From assembly GCF_014779715.1 (NCBI RefSeq), contig NZ_JACXYU010000004.1, positions 186,001-250,000 of the forward strand: 64,000 nucleotides of DNA, read 5' to 3'. The notes under the pieces are model-generated. The model ran no database searches and was not told where the DNA came from. It worked only from the letters and a program-made list of their open reading frames with translations. The position numbers and the translations under genes are program-made. The stretch is from Streptomyces chumphonensis. Its GTDB lineage: Bacteria > Actinomycetota > Actinomycetes > Streptomycetales > Streptomycetaceae. Below, piece after piece: positions 25,052-32,762 of the stretch. How positions within the stretch are numbered: the stretch's first letter is position 1; the number at the start of each line of letters is the position of its first letter.

Positions 25052-25924
25052 TCAGGGCGCAGTCGTGGCGCGCAACCGCGCCAACCGGCGCTCGGCCAGC
25101 CTCAGATACCTCTCGCCCAGCCCCTCCGCCGCCGTCCGGGACCACAGCTCCACGAGCTTGTCCCCTATGCGGACGGCGTCCGGGCCGCCGCGCACCCGCC
25201 GCCAGCACACATGGGCGTTGGCGGCGTTCTGCCAGGTGAGTGAGTGATGCACCCCGGCGGTGCGCAGCCACTGAGCGGCGACGTCGACGTGGATCTCCGC
25301 CGCCTGCGCCCAGTCCTCGGACAGCACCGCGAGATGGCCCTGGACGCCGCGCACCTGCAGCGTGTGCGGGTGCGACTCGCCCTGCTGCGACGCCACCGAC
25401 TGCTCCAACCCCGCGGCGAGTTCGGCCGCCTTGGTGAGCCGTCCGGCCTCGGCGGCCTCGCGGACGCGCAGCAGGATCTCCCGCAGCCGGGCGGGCGGGG
25501 GCGGGCTCTGCACGCCGGGTTCGAGGACGGGCCCGTCGGCGTGGCCGGGCCCGGCGGCGTCCGGCGGGTCGGCGAACATGCCCTCCGTCGGGAGGAGTTC
25601 GGGGCCGTCCTCGGCCCCGGGCCCCCACGCGCCCGTCGGCGGGACGAACGGCAGCGGCCCGTCGGCCTCCTCCACCCGGCCGTCCGGGTACAGGAGCGCG
25701 GCCCAACCGGTGCCGTCCGGCTCGACGGCGGTCGCCCGCACGGGGTGCGACAGCACGCTGACGATCTCCATCGCCGTGTGCACGGCCGCCATCCGCAGGC
25801 CCGTCGTCCCGGCGGCGTCCGGCACCTCCACCGGGACGCCCGCCACGTCGGCCGTGCCGTCCGCCCGCAGCACGATGGGGAGCGGCGCGTAGCGCGCGGG
25901 GTCGGGGCGGAGGCCGGCGGTCAT
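25052..25924 (-). CDS. Hypothetical protein with TPR-like C-terminal half
   Basis: 290 residues from the ATG at 25924, chosen for the AAGGAG site 9 bp upstream; an upstream GTG (25945) has none. The N-terminal half is a beta-rich domain ('PLPIVLRADGTADVAGVPV', 'GWAALLYPDGRV'). The C-terminal half is helical and repeat-like ('AAELAAGLEQSVASQQGE', 'HLAVLSEDWAQAAEIHV'), resembling tetratricopeptide helices for protein contacts. It lies divergent from the 26079 gene with a 154-bp gap, and no GTATAGAC site is visible there. Likely a cytoplasmic accessory of the locus. Confidence 0.6.
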   Translation of the reverse strand: MTAGLRPDPARYAPLPIVLRADGTADVAGVPVEVPDAAGTTGLRMAAVHTAMEIVSVLSHPVRATAVEPDGTGWAALLYPDGRVEEADGPLPFVPPTGAWGPGAEDGPELLPTEGMFADPPDAAGPGHADGPVLEPGVQSPPPPARLREILLRVREAAEAGRLTKAAELAAGLEQSVASQQGESHPHTLQVRGVQGHLAVLSEDWAQAAEIHVDVAAQWLRTAGVHHSLTWQNAANAHVCWRRVRGGPDAVRIGDKLVELWSRTAAEGLGERYLRLAERRLARLRATTAP

Positions 25925-26078
25925 GGCGTCTTCTCCTTGGTCCACGGCTGCCCGGCGCCGGGTTCGGCGGGGGCGGCGCCGTCCAGCCTAACGGCCTGGT
26001 CGGGAGAGGCGACGGCTGGTCACGGCCCTGTCGGAGAGGGCGGCTTCCGTACACTGTCCGAGAGGAACGAGGGGGACG

Positions 26079-27308
26079 ATGAGTACGAACGGCTGGTCTG
26101 ACATGGCGATTTGGCTGGAACTCGCAGTGCGCGCGGTGGGGCCCCTGCACGGCCGGGAGTACACCGAGTGGCTCGCGGAGGTCGACCGCGTGGCACTCGA
26201 TCTGAGAGTGAAGGCCGCTGCGGGGAAGGCGTTCGCCGGGCACGCCGCCGACCTCGCCGACTGCCTCCCGGTCGAGGGAGTCCTGCTGCACGCCGGGGTG
26301 GACGGTGAGCACGGTCGCCTCGTCGTGCGGGTGCCGGACCCGTCCACCGGCGAGACCGGCGAACGCATCCTGTACACCGAGCCGTTGACGCTGCGCCGGG
26401 GTCAGGAGACGCTGCGGGCCGCCCGGTCGGGCATCGGCCGGTGGACACGCCTGCTCATCGAGGACGCCCCGGAGGACGAGGCCCGGGTCCTGTACGTGAC
26501 GGGGGACGGCCCGGACGAGGTCCCGGACGACGGCCCGGACGAGGTCCCGGTCGGTGCGGCACCGCAGGTGCGCGAGCCCGAGCCGGAGGAGCCCCCGCAT
26601 GGGCCCGGGCCGGTGCGGGCCGCGCGGGAGCAGGAGGCGTCCGCACCGGTCGAGGCGCGTCGGACCGGGGGGTACGAGGCCGCCGCGACCCCCGCGCCCC
26701 TCGGGGTATCGTCTGCCGCCGAGGCGCCACGCCACACCGCCGAGGCGTCACGCCACACCGCCGAGCCGGCCCCGGCGCCCGTCGACGAGCCCGCGGAGGA
26801 GCCCGCCGGGTCGCCGACCGTGGAGCCGTCCACGATGATCCTGCCCGCGGCCGCCCTGCGGGAGCGGGCCCGGGCCGCCCGTGCGGCCGCCCCCGCGCCC
26901 GCCGCCCCGCCCGCCGAACGGCGGCTGCCGGAACCCGCGCGGGAGCCCGCGCCGGAGCCCGTCCGGCCGCTCGCGCCGCCTCCGCGCCCGGCTCCGCTGC
27001 CGACCGAGGGCGAGCGGGCGCCCGTGCCGGAGGAGCAGCCCGAGGCGGCGGCCCCCTCCGTGCCCGCGCCGCCGCCCGCCACCGCCGCTCCCCTGTGGGA
27101 GGACGGCTCGGTGGTCGTCTGGCGCAACATCGATCGCGCCTGGTCCCGGGCCTACCGGACGTCGTGCCTGCTGGCCCTGCGCGACCGTGCGATCGTCGAC
27201 GGCGCGGGGCGGGTGCTGAACCTCGACGAACTCGTGGACCTCGCGCGTCAGTCGCCCGAGCCGGACACGCCGCGCGGCCGGGACCTCGTCGCCCGCTACC
27301 CGGCCTGA
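26079..27308 (+). CDS. Large Pro/Ala/Glu-rich hypothetical protein
   Basis: 409 residues. A folded N-terminal domain of ~145 residues ('WLELAVRAVGPLHGREYTEWL', 'GVLLHAGVDGEHGRLVVRV') is followed by ~200 residues of Pro/Ala/Glu low-complexity sequence, and a short folded C-terminal piece ('SVVVWRNIDRAWSRAYRT', 'VLNLDELVDLARQ'). Two short in-frame tandem DNA repeats are in the linker (26505-26550 and 26718-26759). The architecture suggests a scaffold with two interaction ends. No known domain; it overlaps the converging 27296 gene by 13 bp. Confidence 0.6.
   Translation: MSTNGWSDMAIWLELAVRAVGPLHGREYTEWLAEVDRVALDLRVKAAAGKAFAGHAADLADCLPVEGVLLHAGVDGEHGRLVVRVPDPSTGETGERILYTEPLTLRRGQETLRAARSGIGRWTRLLIEDAPEDEARVLYVTGDGPDEVPDDGPDEVPVGAAPQVREPEPEEPPHGPGPVRAAREQEASAPVEARRTGGYEAAATPAPLGVSSAAEAPRHTAEASRHTAEPAPAPVDEPAEEPAGSPTVEPSTMILPAAALRERARAARAAAPAPAAPPAERRLPEPAREPAPEPVRPLAPPPRPAPLPTEGERAPVPEEQPEAAAPSVPAPPPATAAPLWEDGSVVVWRNIDRAWSRAYRTSCLLALRDRAIVDGAGRVLNLDELVDLARQSPEPDTPRGRDLVARYPA
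26505..26550. repeat. 24-bp tandem repeat, two copies
   Basis: The unit (first copy 26505-26526, second 26529-26550, 2-bp spacer) is exact over 22 bp and keeps frame, giving a doubled 'DGPDEVP' in the linker of the 409-residue protein. Confidence 0.8.
26718..26759. repeat. 21-bp tandem repeat, two copies
   Basis: 26718-26738 and 26739-26759 differ at one base and encode AEAPRHT / AEASRHT in the linker of the 409-residue protein. Confidence 0.8.
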
Positions 27309-27766
27309 CGCCGCGCGCGCAGGTGGCGGACGGCCCGTCGGCCGCGTTCCTCACCGCGCGCCCACAGGACGGCGGCGGCGGCGAGCAGGGCTCCCGCGAG
27401 CCCGGCCCGTCCGCCGAGGGCCGCCTCGGCCAGCGCCCCCACGACGGTCGAGGCGAGGAACGTCCAGGCCAGGGTGCGCCATCGGGCCGTCCGGGGCGGG
27501 TAGAGGTGGACGGCGACGAGGGCGCACACGGCGATTCCGGCCGCGGCGACGAGGGTCTGGGCGGAGTACTGCGGCCAGGCCGCCAGCAGCCGCGCCTGCT
27601 CGCGCAGCAGGGCGATCCACGCGACGAAGGCGCACGCCACCTTCAGGTGCGCCCCCAGGTTCCGCCCCCTGTCGCGTCCCGCGCCGTGTCCGGTGTCGCG
27701 CGGGCCCGCGACGGCGCGGGCGCGGGCCGTGCGCGTGGCGCTCCGCCGGTCGTCGTGCCGGGACAT
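27296..27766 (-). CDS. Small polytopic membrane protein
   Basis: 156 residues from the ATG at 27766. Three or four hydrophobic helices ('LKVACAFVAWIALL', 'TLVAAAGIAVCALVAVHLY', 'LAWTFLASTVVGALAEAAL', 'LAGALLAAAAVLWA') follow an Arg-rich N-terminus; the C-terminus is basic. It lies 17 bp downstream of the 27784 gene on the same strand, so it is the last gene of the VirB6-like operon. Probably a membrane accessory of the apparatus; no family recognised. Confidence 0.65.
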   Translation of the reverse strand: MSRHDDRRSATRTARARAVAGPRDTGHGAGRDRGRNLGAHLKVACAFVAWIALLREQARLLAAWPQYSAQTLVAAAGIAVCALVAVHLYPPRTARWRTLAWTFLASTVVGALAEAALGGRAGLAGALLAAAAVLWARGEERGRRAVRHLRARRQAG

Positions 27767-27783
27767 GTGCGGTCCTCTCCGTC

Positions 27784-28383
27784 CTACGGGGTCTGCTCGC
27801 CGGTCTCCACCGAGGCGACCAGCCAGCCCTCCGCGGCGTCCCGTACGAGGTGGACGAGGACGCGCCGTTCGGTGCCGTCCGCCGCTCCCGCGCCCGTCGC
27901 GGCGAAGGTCACCTCGACCGTCGCCCGGTCGGAGTCCTCGGAACCGTCGTCCGTCCCCGGGCCCCGGACCGTCTCGACGCGTGTCACGCGCGGTGCGGGG
28001 AACGGCCGGTCGCCGTCCGGGTCGCTCCACTCGGCGGCGAAGTGCCCGACGATGGTGTCACGTTCGCCCGGGAGGACGCGTGGCAGGTCGGTGCCGAAGC
28101 CCCTGGTCGAGACCTCCCGCGGGTCGAGCCCGGCGAACCCGGTCGCGAACGCCCGGACCACCGTGCTCGGTGCGGAGTCGGTGGCGAGTTCCCGGTACAG
28201 CACCTCGCCTGGACGCGGCACGTAGATCGGGGCCACCGGCGGCGGGGGCGGCCCGCCCTCCTCGCCGGGCCCGGGCGGAGCCACCGGTGCGGGGCGGTTC
28301 TGGGTGGCGACGATGTTCAGGCCGAAGCCGAGGAGGACCAGGGCCATGATGAGCTTGGCGACGAGCCGTCCGCGGTGGGTCAT
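27784..28383 (-). CDS. Single-pass membrane protein with VirB8/NTF2-like extracytoplasmic domain
   Basis: 199 residues. A transmembrane helix at ~8-26 ('LIMALVLLGFGLNIV') is followed by a Pro-rich linker and a ~130-residue domain ('STVVRAFATGFAGLDP', 'RATVEVTFAATG', 'VLVHLVRDAAEGWLVASVE'). Strand order and length fit the NTF2-like fold of VirB8/TcpC periplasmic domains. The start overlaps the stop of the 956-residue VirB6-like gene (ATGA), so the two products should be made together. Confidence 0.65.
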   Translation of the reverse strand: MTHRGRLVAKLIMALVLLGFGLNIVATQNRPAPVAPPGPGEEGGPPPPPVAPIYVPRPGEVLYRELATDSAPSTVVRAFATGFAGLDPREVSTRGFGTDLPRVLPGERDTIVGHFAAEWSDPDGDRPFPAPRVTRVETVRGPGTDDGSEDSDRATVEVTFAATGAGAADGTERRVLVHLVRDAAEGWLVASVETGEQTP

Positions 28384-31250
28384 GACGGGCTCCCCGTGTT
28401 CTGGGCCCTGCGTACCGCCTCCAGGGCCTGCGTGAGCTGTTCCTGCGGCGCCCTCGCGTTGGCCACGACGCCGCGCAGGTCGTTCAGGGCGGTGGACATC
28501 GTGGTGCCCACCGGGACCTGCTGCGCGAGCTGCTCGACGCGCATCAGGTACTGCATGCGGTCGCGTGCCGTGGAGTCGGGCGTGAGGGAGCCCCGGCTCA
28601 ACTCGCTCGCGACGTCGACCCGGACCCGCGACGGTTCGCTGGAGGGCAGCCCCACCACGTCGATGCGGTCGGGGATGCCGTGGACGGACACCGCGCGGGC
28701 CGCCTCCTGCCGGGCGACCGCCGTGTTGGGGTCGCCGGACGCCACCTGGAGGGCGAGGGCCCGCAGCGCGAAGCCGGCGTGGTGGGTGTTGTCGATGTGG
28801 GCGGCGTTGTCGTACATGCCGAGCACGCGGTCGAGGTTGGCGGCGGCGGCCTGGTTGTCCGCCAGCCCGTGCTGTGCCAGGAGCTCCGGCCCCTGCGCGG
28901 TGGCCCGCACCCCGCGTTCGGGGTTGACGACGCCGAGGTTGCGGCTGCGGACGTTGTCGGGGTGCTGCGGGTCGTCCGGGTGGACCCAGCCGGTGCGCGG
29001 GTCGCGGAGCCGGTCGAAGTGGTGCCGTTCCAACCGGTCCGCACCGGCACCGTCGCCGCGTGCCCGGCGTTCGTCGACGCCGTCCCGTGCGGCGTCGTCG
29101 ATGTCGTCGTGGACGCGGCGCCGCCGCCGGTGGGCGAGCCCCTCGCGGGCCGCCGGGTCGTCGCGCAGGGCCTCCGTCCGCTCCCGCCGCTCCCGCCGCT
29201 CCTCGGAGGCGTTGAAGGAGTCGACGCCGGTCCGCCGGCCCGCGAACGCGGTGCGGGTGCGGCGTCCGACGTCGGGGAAGGTCTGGGCCAGCCCCAGGCC
29301 GGCGGCCTTGAACCCGTCGGCGGCGGAGAGCCGCTGGCCGGAGGCGGCGGCGGTGCTGGCGGCGCCGCCGACGGCCATGGCGGCACTGGCGCCGCCGGTG
29401 GCCACGGCCATGCCGACCGTCGCCGCGCCCTGCGCCGTCTTCCGGGCGAAGTCGGACGCGACGCCCTCGATGGCGCCGCCCGCCGCCTTGTCGCCGACGG
29501 CCATGCCGGAGAGGGCCCGCAGCGTGGGGCGGGCGTAGACGCCGAACATCACGGTCATCAGGGCGCAGGTGAGGACCTTGAGCACCCAGTTCTGCTCACC
29601 GCCCGGTGCCAGGATCAGCGTGTACATGTAGGTGATGATCACCAGGCCGAGGCTCCAGCCGACCTGCCGGAAGAGGTTGGCGAGGATCAGCTCGCCCAGC
29701 TTGATCGCCGCGACCCGGGACGGTCCGGGGAAGATGCCCATCAGGAGGTAGAAGGGCGCGAAGATCATCAGCACGAACACGCCGAGCTTGGCGGCGAGCA
29801 GCATGGCGCAGATGAAGTAGACGGCGCTGTTGATGACCAGGCCGCCCATGATGCTCATGGCGGCGGCGGACAGGCGGGCCGAGAAGTCACCGCCGCCGGC
29901 GATCTTGAGGGTCGTCTCGTCCTCGGCCCTGACCTGCCGCTCGTCGCTGGAGAAGAAGCCGGTGTCCGGTCCCCAGCAGACCCGGAAGTTCTCGTCCCCG
30001 TCGGCGTGGCAGAGGTCGTTGGCCCACAGCTTCAGGTACGGGATGTCGTTCACGTACCCCCCGTCCCAGGGCTTGCTGCCGGACTTCGACTCGCCGCCGA
30101 CCTCGTCGCCGTCGCCGTTCCACTGGGCGATGCGCCGCATGAGCACGGCGCCCTCCTCGTCGAGGGAGCCGTCCTCGTCGGTGCCGATGAACTGGGCGTT
30201 GAGCATCTGCGGGCCCCACTTCTCGGCCGCCGCACCGTTGTTCCCCACCTGGCCGTACAACCAGGGCTGGTACACCAGCGGCACCCACAGGGCGTCCTGG
30301 ACGCACGCGGCGGCGGCGTCGGCCGAGGGGCCGTCGCGCTGCGGCGCGTCGGACCCCCCGCCCTCCTCGCGGGGGGAGAGGGAGGACCCGTTGCAGACGG
30401 ACGTCTGGTCGGCGCCGCCGGTCACGGGGATGTTCGCCAGGGACTGGTAGCCGGTCGCCGTGATGTCTCCGACGAGCCCGTTGATCTTGGTTCCGAGCAG
30501 GGTGGGGTTGGCCGCGAACCAGAAGAAGAGGCCGGCGATGAGACCCATCCAGCCGACGCCCTTGAGGACCGCCGACACCCGCCCGGCCGGCCCCCAGTGT
30601 TTGACCCCCAGGTAGACGGCGCCGAGCACGCCGACCAGGCCCAGGTAGGCCCCGGCGATGTCGGACACGGCCCCGGCGACGTGCCCCACGGGTTCGTTGA
30701 GGAAGGAGAAGGGGTCCTCGCCGAAGGACCAGCCCACCAGCGCCATGGTGAACGTCGCGAAGGTCTTCGAGGCGTTGAAGATCATGTTGGGGACGAAGTT
30801 GACGTACCGGTTCACCGAGAAGCAGCCGGGGTCCCAGCCGTACACGTGCCAGCTGAGGCCGGCCATCCCGTAGCGGTGGTAGGACGCGTCCGGGCCGTCG
30901 TAGCGTTCGTCGCCCGAGGGGATGTACGTTCCGGCGTCCTTGACGAAGCCGTCGGCCCGGTCGAGTGCGAAGAAGGCCTCCAGTCCGGAGGACCTGGCCT
31001 CGGGTATCGGTACGTTGACGGGCCCGCAGGCCGCCTCGATGTCGTCGGTGATGGCCATCGACGGCGTGGCCATGGTGAACCACAGCGTGAAGGCGGAGAC
31101 GACCATCAGGAACAGGGCGCCGACGCGTCGGGCCACCCGCCGCGAGCCGCTGCGCTCCGCTCCCCGGTCCGGACGTCCGCCCGAGGGCGCGGGGGCGTCG
31201 CGGAACGAGGTCAGCCTGGTGCGGGGCGCAGTCGTCGGGGCGTTGGCCAT
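28380..31250 (-). CDS. VirB6/TrbL-like polytopic membrane protein
   Basis: 956 residues. After a basic N-terminus and a signal-anchor ('LFLMVVSAFTLWFTMA', ~48-63) there are about seven or eight hydrophobic helices in two blocks: around 150-260 ('LGLVGVLGAVYLGVKHW', 'MGLIAGLFFWFAANP') and 480-620 ('AAKLGVFVLMIFAPFYLLMG', 'SLGLVIITYMYTLILA'). A ~200-residue outside loop separates them, and a 330-residue charged cytoplasmic tail follows. This matches TrbL/VirB6-type inner-membrane channel proteins of actinobacterial T4SS. It starts the leftward operon whose control region contains operator copy 4. Confidence 0.8.
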   Translation of the reverse strand: MANAPTTAPRTRLTSFRDAPAPSGGRPDRGAERSGSRRVARRVGALFLMVVSAFTLWFTMATPSMAITDDIEAACGPVNVPIPEARSSGLEAFFALDRADGFVKDAGTYIPSGDERYDGPDASYHRYGMAGLSWHVYGWDPGCFSVNRYVNFVPNMIFNASKTFATFTMALVGWSFGEDPFSFLNEPVGHVAGAVSDIAGAYLGLVGVLGAVYLGVKHWGPAGRVSAVLKGVGWMGLIAGLFFWFAANPTLLGTKINGLVGDITATGYQSLANIPVTGGADQTSVCNGSSLSPREEGGGSDAPQRDGPSADAAAACVQDALWVPLVYQPWLYGQVGNNGAAAEKWGPQMLNAQFIGTDEDGSLDEEGAVLMRRIAQWNGDGDEVGGESKSGSKPWDGGYVNDIPYLKLWANDLCHADGDENFRVCWGPDTGFFSSDERQVRAEDETTLKIAGGGDFSARLSAAAMSIMGGLVINSAVYFICAMLLAAKLGVFVLMIFAPFYLLMGIFPGPSRVAAIKLGELILANLFRQVGWSLGLVIITYMYTLILAPGGEQNWVLKVLTCALMTVMFGVYARPTLRALSGMAVGDKAAGGAIEGVASDFARKTAQGAATVGMAVATGGASAAMAVGGAASTAAASGQRLSAADGFKAAGLGLAQTFPDVGRRTRTAFAGRRTGVDSFNASEERRERRERTEALRDDPAAREGLAHRRRRRVHDDIDDAARDGVDERRARGDGAGADRLERHHFDRLRDPRTGWVHPDDPQHPDNVRSRNLGVVNPERGVRATAQGPELLAQHGLADNQAAAANLDRVLGMYDNAAHIDNTHHAGFALRALALQVASGDPNTAVARQEAARAVSVHGIPDRIDVVGLPSSEPSRVRVDVASELSRGSLTPDSTARDRMQYLMRVEQLAQQVPVGTTMSTALNDLRGVVANARAPQEQLTQALEAVRRAQNTGSPS

Positions 31251-31311
31251 GCGGATCCCTCACTGCCGGGGCCGGGGGCCCGCTGGCGGGGCCGAACGCC
31301 CCTCTTCACCT

Positions 31312-31325
31312 AGTGTCTATACACT
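31312..31325. promoter_or_regulatory. HutC/GntR-type operator, copy 4 (perfect palindrome)
   Basis: AGTGT-CTAT-ACACT, a perfect 5-4-5 inverted repeat. It lies 62 bp upstream of the VirB6-like start and 104 bp upstream of the rightward membrane-protein gene, so one dimer could control both. Confidence 0.75.
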
Positions 31326-31428
31326 GGGTACGTTAGCACGCGGGGCGCGGGTGGAGTTGAGGCACCGTCAGCGGTCGACGGGGGCCGAACACGCGCCAGG
31401 CGAGCCGCCGACCGAAGCGGGAGCGAGG

Positions 31429-32088
31429 GTGAACAGCACGCGCAGGGGCCGGTCCGTAGGGCACTCGATCCACCGGGACGCCCTCGCAGACCTCAGACGC
31501 GCCGGGAAGCCCGCCGGGTTCTTCCTCCTGGCACTCTTCGTCGTGCTGGCCCTCTTCGTCGGCGGGGGTGCGCTCGTCGCCCTCCGAAGCGTCCCGACCC
31601 CACCCGCACAGGGCGGGGGCACCGACGGCGCCGCCGAAGGGGGCACGGACGAGGGGCCGGACGCCGCGCACGGGGCCGACCCCACCGCCTGGCAGGAGGC
31701 GGTCACGGCCTTCCTCACGACGGCCGACGACCCCGGGGCGGCGGACGCCGCCCGCTGGTTCCCGGGCGCCGCCGCCCCGACGGACCGCTTCGCCTACACC
31801 CCGCTCGGGCCCGGCGACCCCGGTGAGCAGCAGGACGACGGCACGGTCCAGGTGCGGCACACCGGGCTGCCCGAGTCCGACGTCCGCGCGGTGCTCGACG
31901 CCGTCGCCGGGGACGGCGCCGTCGACCCCGACACCCTCGCCGTCTCGGAGACCTCCGGCAGCGACGCGGGGTGGAGCCTGCGCTTCGTGGTGCGCGCCGG
32001 GGACGACGTCTGGTGGCAGGGCCGCGCGGTCGGGTACCTCACGCCCTCCGGGCGGCCCGTCCTGCTGCGTCTGGTGTACGAGAAGTGA
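31429..32088 (+). CDS. Single-pass membrane protein with VirB8/NTF2-like domain
   Basis: 219 residues from a GTG at 31429. A transmembrane helix at ~30-53 ('FFLLALFVVLALFVGGGAL') precedes a Gly/Ala linker and a ~140-residue domain ('WQEAVTAFLTTADDPGAADAA', 'VWWQGRAVGYLTPSGRPVLLRL'). Its domain resembles that of the next gene's lipoprotein and, less strongly, that at 27784, suggesting duplication within the locus. The next gene starts 52 bp downstream, probably the same transcript. A function in assembling the envelope complex is inferred. Confidence 0.65.
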   Translation: MNSTRRGRSVGHSIHRDALADLRRAGKPAGFFLLALFVVLALFVGGGALVALRSVPTPPAQGGGTDGAAEGGTDEGPDAAHGADPTAWQEAVTAFLTTADDPGAADAARWFPGAAAPTDRFAYTPLGPGDPGEQQDDGTVQVRHTGLPESDVRAVLDAVAGDGAVDPDTLAVSETSGSDAGWSLRFVVRAGDDVWWQGRAVGYLTPSGRPVLLRLVYEK

Positions 32089-32140
32089 TCACCGGGGGCA
32101 GCATGGCGTCCGGCACGCGGTCCGACGGAAGGGGAACGGC

Positions 32141-32722
32141 ATGGAACGGCTGCGCACGGCGGGGTCGGCCACGGCGCTGCTCGCGCTCCTCGCGCTGAGC
32201 GGCTGCGGGGACGGGGGCGGCTCCGGCGGTGGGAACCCGGACGGCCGCGGTCCGGTCCCCTCGGCCTCCCCGTCCACCGGCCGCCCGTACGACGACGCGT
32301 ACTACCGCCTCCAGGTGGTCGCCTTCCTCGACTCCCTGGCGGCGCCCGAGAACGGCGGCTACCGGGCCTGGCTCCGGGACGACCCCGCGTACCTGGACTC
32401 CTTCGTCTACACCCCCCGGGACGCCCGCGACCCCGACGGCGACGAGCGGGGCGAGGACGGCGCGGTGTCGGTCGTCCCCAACCGGTTCACGCCCGGCGAG
32501 CGGACGGCGTTCTTCGCCGCCCTCACCCGGGACGGCACCGTCGTCCCCGACAGCCTGACCGTCACCCGGCCCTGGAACCCCGGACCGAGCGACAGCGACT
32601 ACACGTTCACCTTCACCGTGCGCACGACCGACGGCCGCGAGCTGACGGGCACGGCCGGCGGCGCGCACAGCGGCACGCCGGACGAGGGGGCGATCACCCG
32701 GCTCACCTACGACCTCCCCTAG
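32141..32722 (+). CDS. Lipoprotein related to the preceding gene product
   Basis: 193 residues from the ATG at 32141 (GGAAGGGG ribosome site). The signal peptide ends in a lipobox LALSGC with Cys22. After a Gly/Pro linker, the domain ('YYRLQVVAFLDSLAAPENGGY', 'YTFTFTVRTTDGRELTGTA') parallels that of the 31429 protein (shared 'FVYTP/FAYTP', acidic loop, 'DGTVxPDSL/DGAVDPDTL'). It should be anchored on the outer face of the membrane. Confidence 0.7.
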   Translation: MERLRTAGSATALLALLALSGCGDGGGSGGGNPDGRGPVPSASPSTGRPYDDAYYRLQVVAFLDSLAAPENGGYRAWLRDDPAYLDSFVYTPRDARDPDGDERGEDGAVSVVPNRFTPGERTAFFAALTRDGTVVPDSLTVTRPWNPGPSDSDYTFTFTVRTTDGRELTGTAGGAHSGTPDEGAITRLTYDLP

Positions 32723-32762
32723 CGGGCGCGGGAGCCGCGTCGGGACGACCCACCGCCCCGGA

